Part shown: positions 44,949 to 46,305 of the stretch, piece after piece
How the letters are laid out: every line of letters starts with the position of its first letter
How positions within the stretch are numbered: position 1 is the first letter of the stretch
Assembly: GCF_001632365.1 (NCBI RefSeq)
Contig: NW_024468612.1
Coordinates: 2,979 to 49,283 of the forward strand
Reading direction: 5' to 3'
DNA length: 46,305 nt
Origin: Laetiporus sulphureus 93-53
Taxonomy: Eukaryota > Basidiomycota > Agaricomycetes > Polyporales > Laetiporaceae
The notes under the pieces: generated by a model
Told to the model about the DNA's origin: nothing
Databases searched by the model: none
What the model saw: only the letters and a program-made list of their open reading frames with translations
Position numbers and translations under genes: made by a program

Positions 44949-46305
44949 TCAAATGTGTGATGAGCTTTGCGATAGGAAAGAAGCCTTTGCAACGATGCCT
45001 GCCGAGCATGGAACGTGGCGTTTGGAGACGTTGGCGGTGGAGTCTCCAAACGTTTCCAACGAACGCACATAGTCGTTCCAGGCAGTATCCGAGATCAAGG
45101 GCGCTGAAACGTAAGACTCAACATCCATCTTCTCAAGGTACTCCTCCAGTCGTTCGTAGACAGCGTCGATTGCTGAGCTTTCCATTTCTTTCTGCGCTGT
45201 TCTCTTAATCCCGAGCTCTTCAAGGTACCATGCGGGGTCCAATTTAATGCAGGTGGCAACGTAGAGATCAACTAGACAAGCATCGACTCCCGCCGCGACA
45301 GCAGCGTCATATGCGATTCGATGACCGATAGCCTGGACGAGAGGGACAGAATCAGGAAGAACCAGACGGTCGTAGGCGACGCTGCGATGATTTTTGATTT
45401 CATGCAAGTGTTCTCGGAGCTCTGCGAACATGCCGGCTTCATGCTTGTACAAGAGGCTGTTTTCGTCGGAAGTGTGTGGGATCTCGTAGCGCCCAAGCAG
45501 CAGTTCCGTCGCTAGACCTGAATTGTGACAGTCAGCCGTTTGACCAACGTTCCATCCATGTACAGTGACTATGCTCACGGACTGAGATACCCAAAAGGTC
45601 ACCCTCAGCGATAGCTGTACCTCGCATGTCCGCCTGTAGTATTGCAAAGATCAGTGACTAATACAGTCAATGATGGAATACAAACCGTCACGTACGTGCA
45701 TAGCATTCAGCTGATTCACCTCGAAAAGCCCTTGTGCACCGCATCGCTCACTCAAAGTAAGATGAGCCTCCTGTGCGTGTTGAATCATGACGACCTTCAT
45801 GATCGATGCAATTGCGTGCCGAACACGATAATCTAATGATGGATCGAGGAATAAGCTGACCGCCTTATCGTGCATTGCCTTCATGACAAATGCTCTAGCA
45901 ACCGCAGTCACGATGGGGGCTTTTTGCGTCCAAAACTCGATGATTGGTTTGCGTTCTCCGGCACTGTTGACAATGGTACGCCGTTGGCTGTAACGAGCTG
46001 CGATAAACGATGACATCTGCAGGGCAGGGATGCCAAGTGAACCAATTGCAATTGTGCCGACCGCCACCCTGGATATGTTGTGGAAGAAGGCAGCCCGCGG
46101 ATCTTCCGGTTTATCCAAGCTTCCGAGCAGTGCAGAACGGGGAAGGCGGACATAGTGGAAGTACGTGAGGGAATGATTCACCGGACGTGACCCTCCACGC
46201 TGAGGAAGGAGCCTAAGCTTGATTAGTTGAGAGCATAGATGCAGATTCGAAGAACGTACTTGCATACGACCCCAGGCGCCATGTTGAATCCGTCATGGAG
46301 GCGCA
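44949..46305 (-). CDS. Acyl-CoA oxidase, 3' part (5' end beyond the window)
   Basis: Exons in gene order: 46305-46260 (partial), 46212-45696, 45633-45579, 45517-44949. Junctions keep frame. The sequence MHDGFNMAPGVV, GGSRPVNHSLTYFHYVRLPR, SALLGSL, AVGTIAIGSLGIPALQM, ADMRGTAIAEGDLLGISVRL and ATELLLGRYEIP follows the FAD-binding and C-terminal helical domains of peroxisomal acyl-CoA oxidases, which desaturate acyl-CoA to trans-2-enoyl-CoA and reduce O2 to H2O2 in the first step of peroxisomal beta-oxidation. The protein ends SSSHI, not a clear SKL-type peroxisomal signal, so targeting may be by another route. No disruption is visible. Confidence 0.88.

Noticed and set aside
1..46305. CRISPR arrays, bacterial-type operons, rRNA
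   Set aside because: The window is intron-rich eukaryotic DNA. I saw no regularly spaced repeats and no rRNA-like sequence.

Overview
The window is nuclear DNA of a filamentous fungus, most likely a basidiomycete of the Agaricomycetes. Its genes are split by many GT-AG introns of about 50-60 bases (up to 14 exons per gene). It carries two paralogous multi-pass membrane proteins, a DUF6534-type protein, several cytochrome P450s and Ty3/gypsy chromovirus debris. I assigned proteins by reading translations and joining exons by eye. No database search or transcript data was available.

Layout. (1) 1-5290 is nested LTR-retrotransposon debris. It holds the dUTPase-like tail of one element with its polypurine tract and LTR, then the RNase H-integrase-chromodomain half of a second element, an unassigned 440-residue ORF after pol, and the start of a second LTR. 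(2) 5292-11340 is bracketed by a perfect 31-bp inverted repeat. It encodes a multi-exon Crypton/Ndc10-type tyrosine recombinase with a C-terminal GCR1_C-like domain, and a decayed convergent gene, between flanks rich in short repeated motifs. (3) 13.1-31.7 kb is the healthy gene block: P450-1 (+), membrane protein 1 (-), D-lactate dehydrogenase (+), P450-2 (-), isoprenylcysteine methyltransferase-like (-), short-chain dehydrogenase (-) and membrane protein 2 (+). (4) 31.8-41.7 kb is a gene graveyard: M20 peptidase, a common basidiomycete hypothetical family, a P450 N-terminus, a WRAP53/TCAB1-like WD40 gene, an F-box gene, and a QCR6 gene with one frameshift. (5) 42.4-46.3 kb has a DUF6534-like membrane protein (-) and the 3' part of an acyl-CoA oxidase (-) that runs off the right edge.

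How the genes could work together: two P450s, an SDR, an FAD lactate dehydrogenase and a carboxyl methyltransferase could form a small oxidative/tailoring neighbourhood, but no backbone synthase is visible, so this stays speculative. The most unusual structure is the recombinase unit inside inverted repeats, because Cryptons are normally described as lacking terminal inverted repeats. A second inverted repeat pair (35 bp identical core) brackets the lactate dehydrogenase gene.
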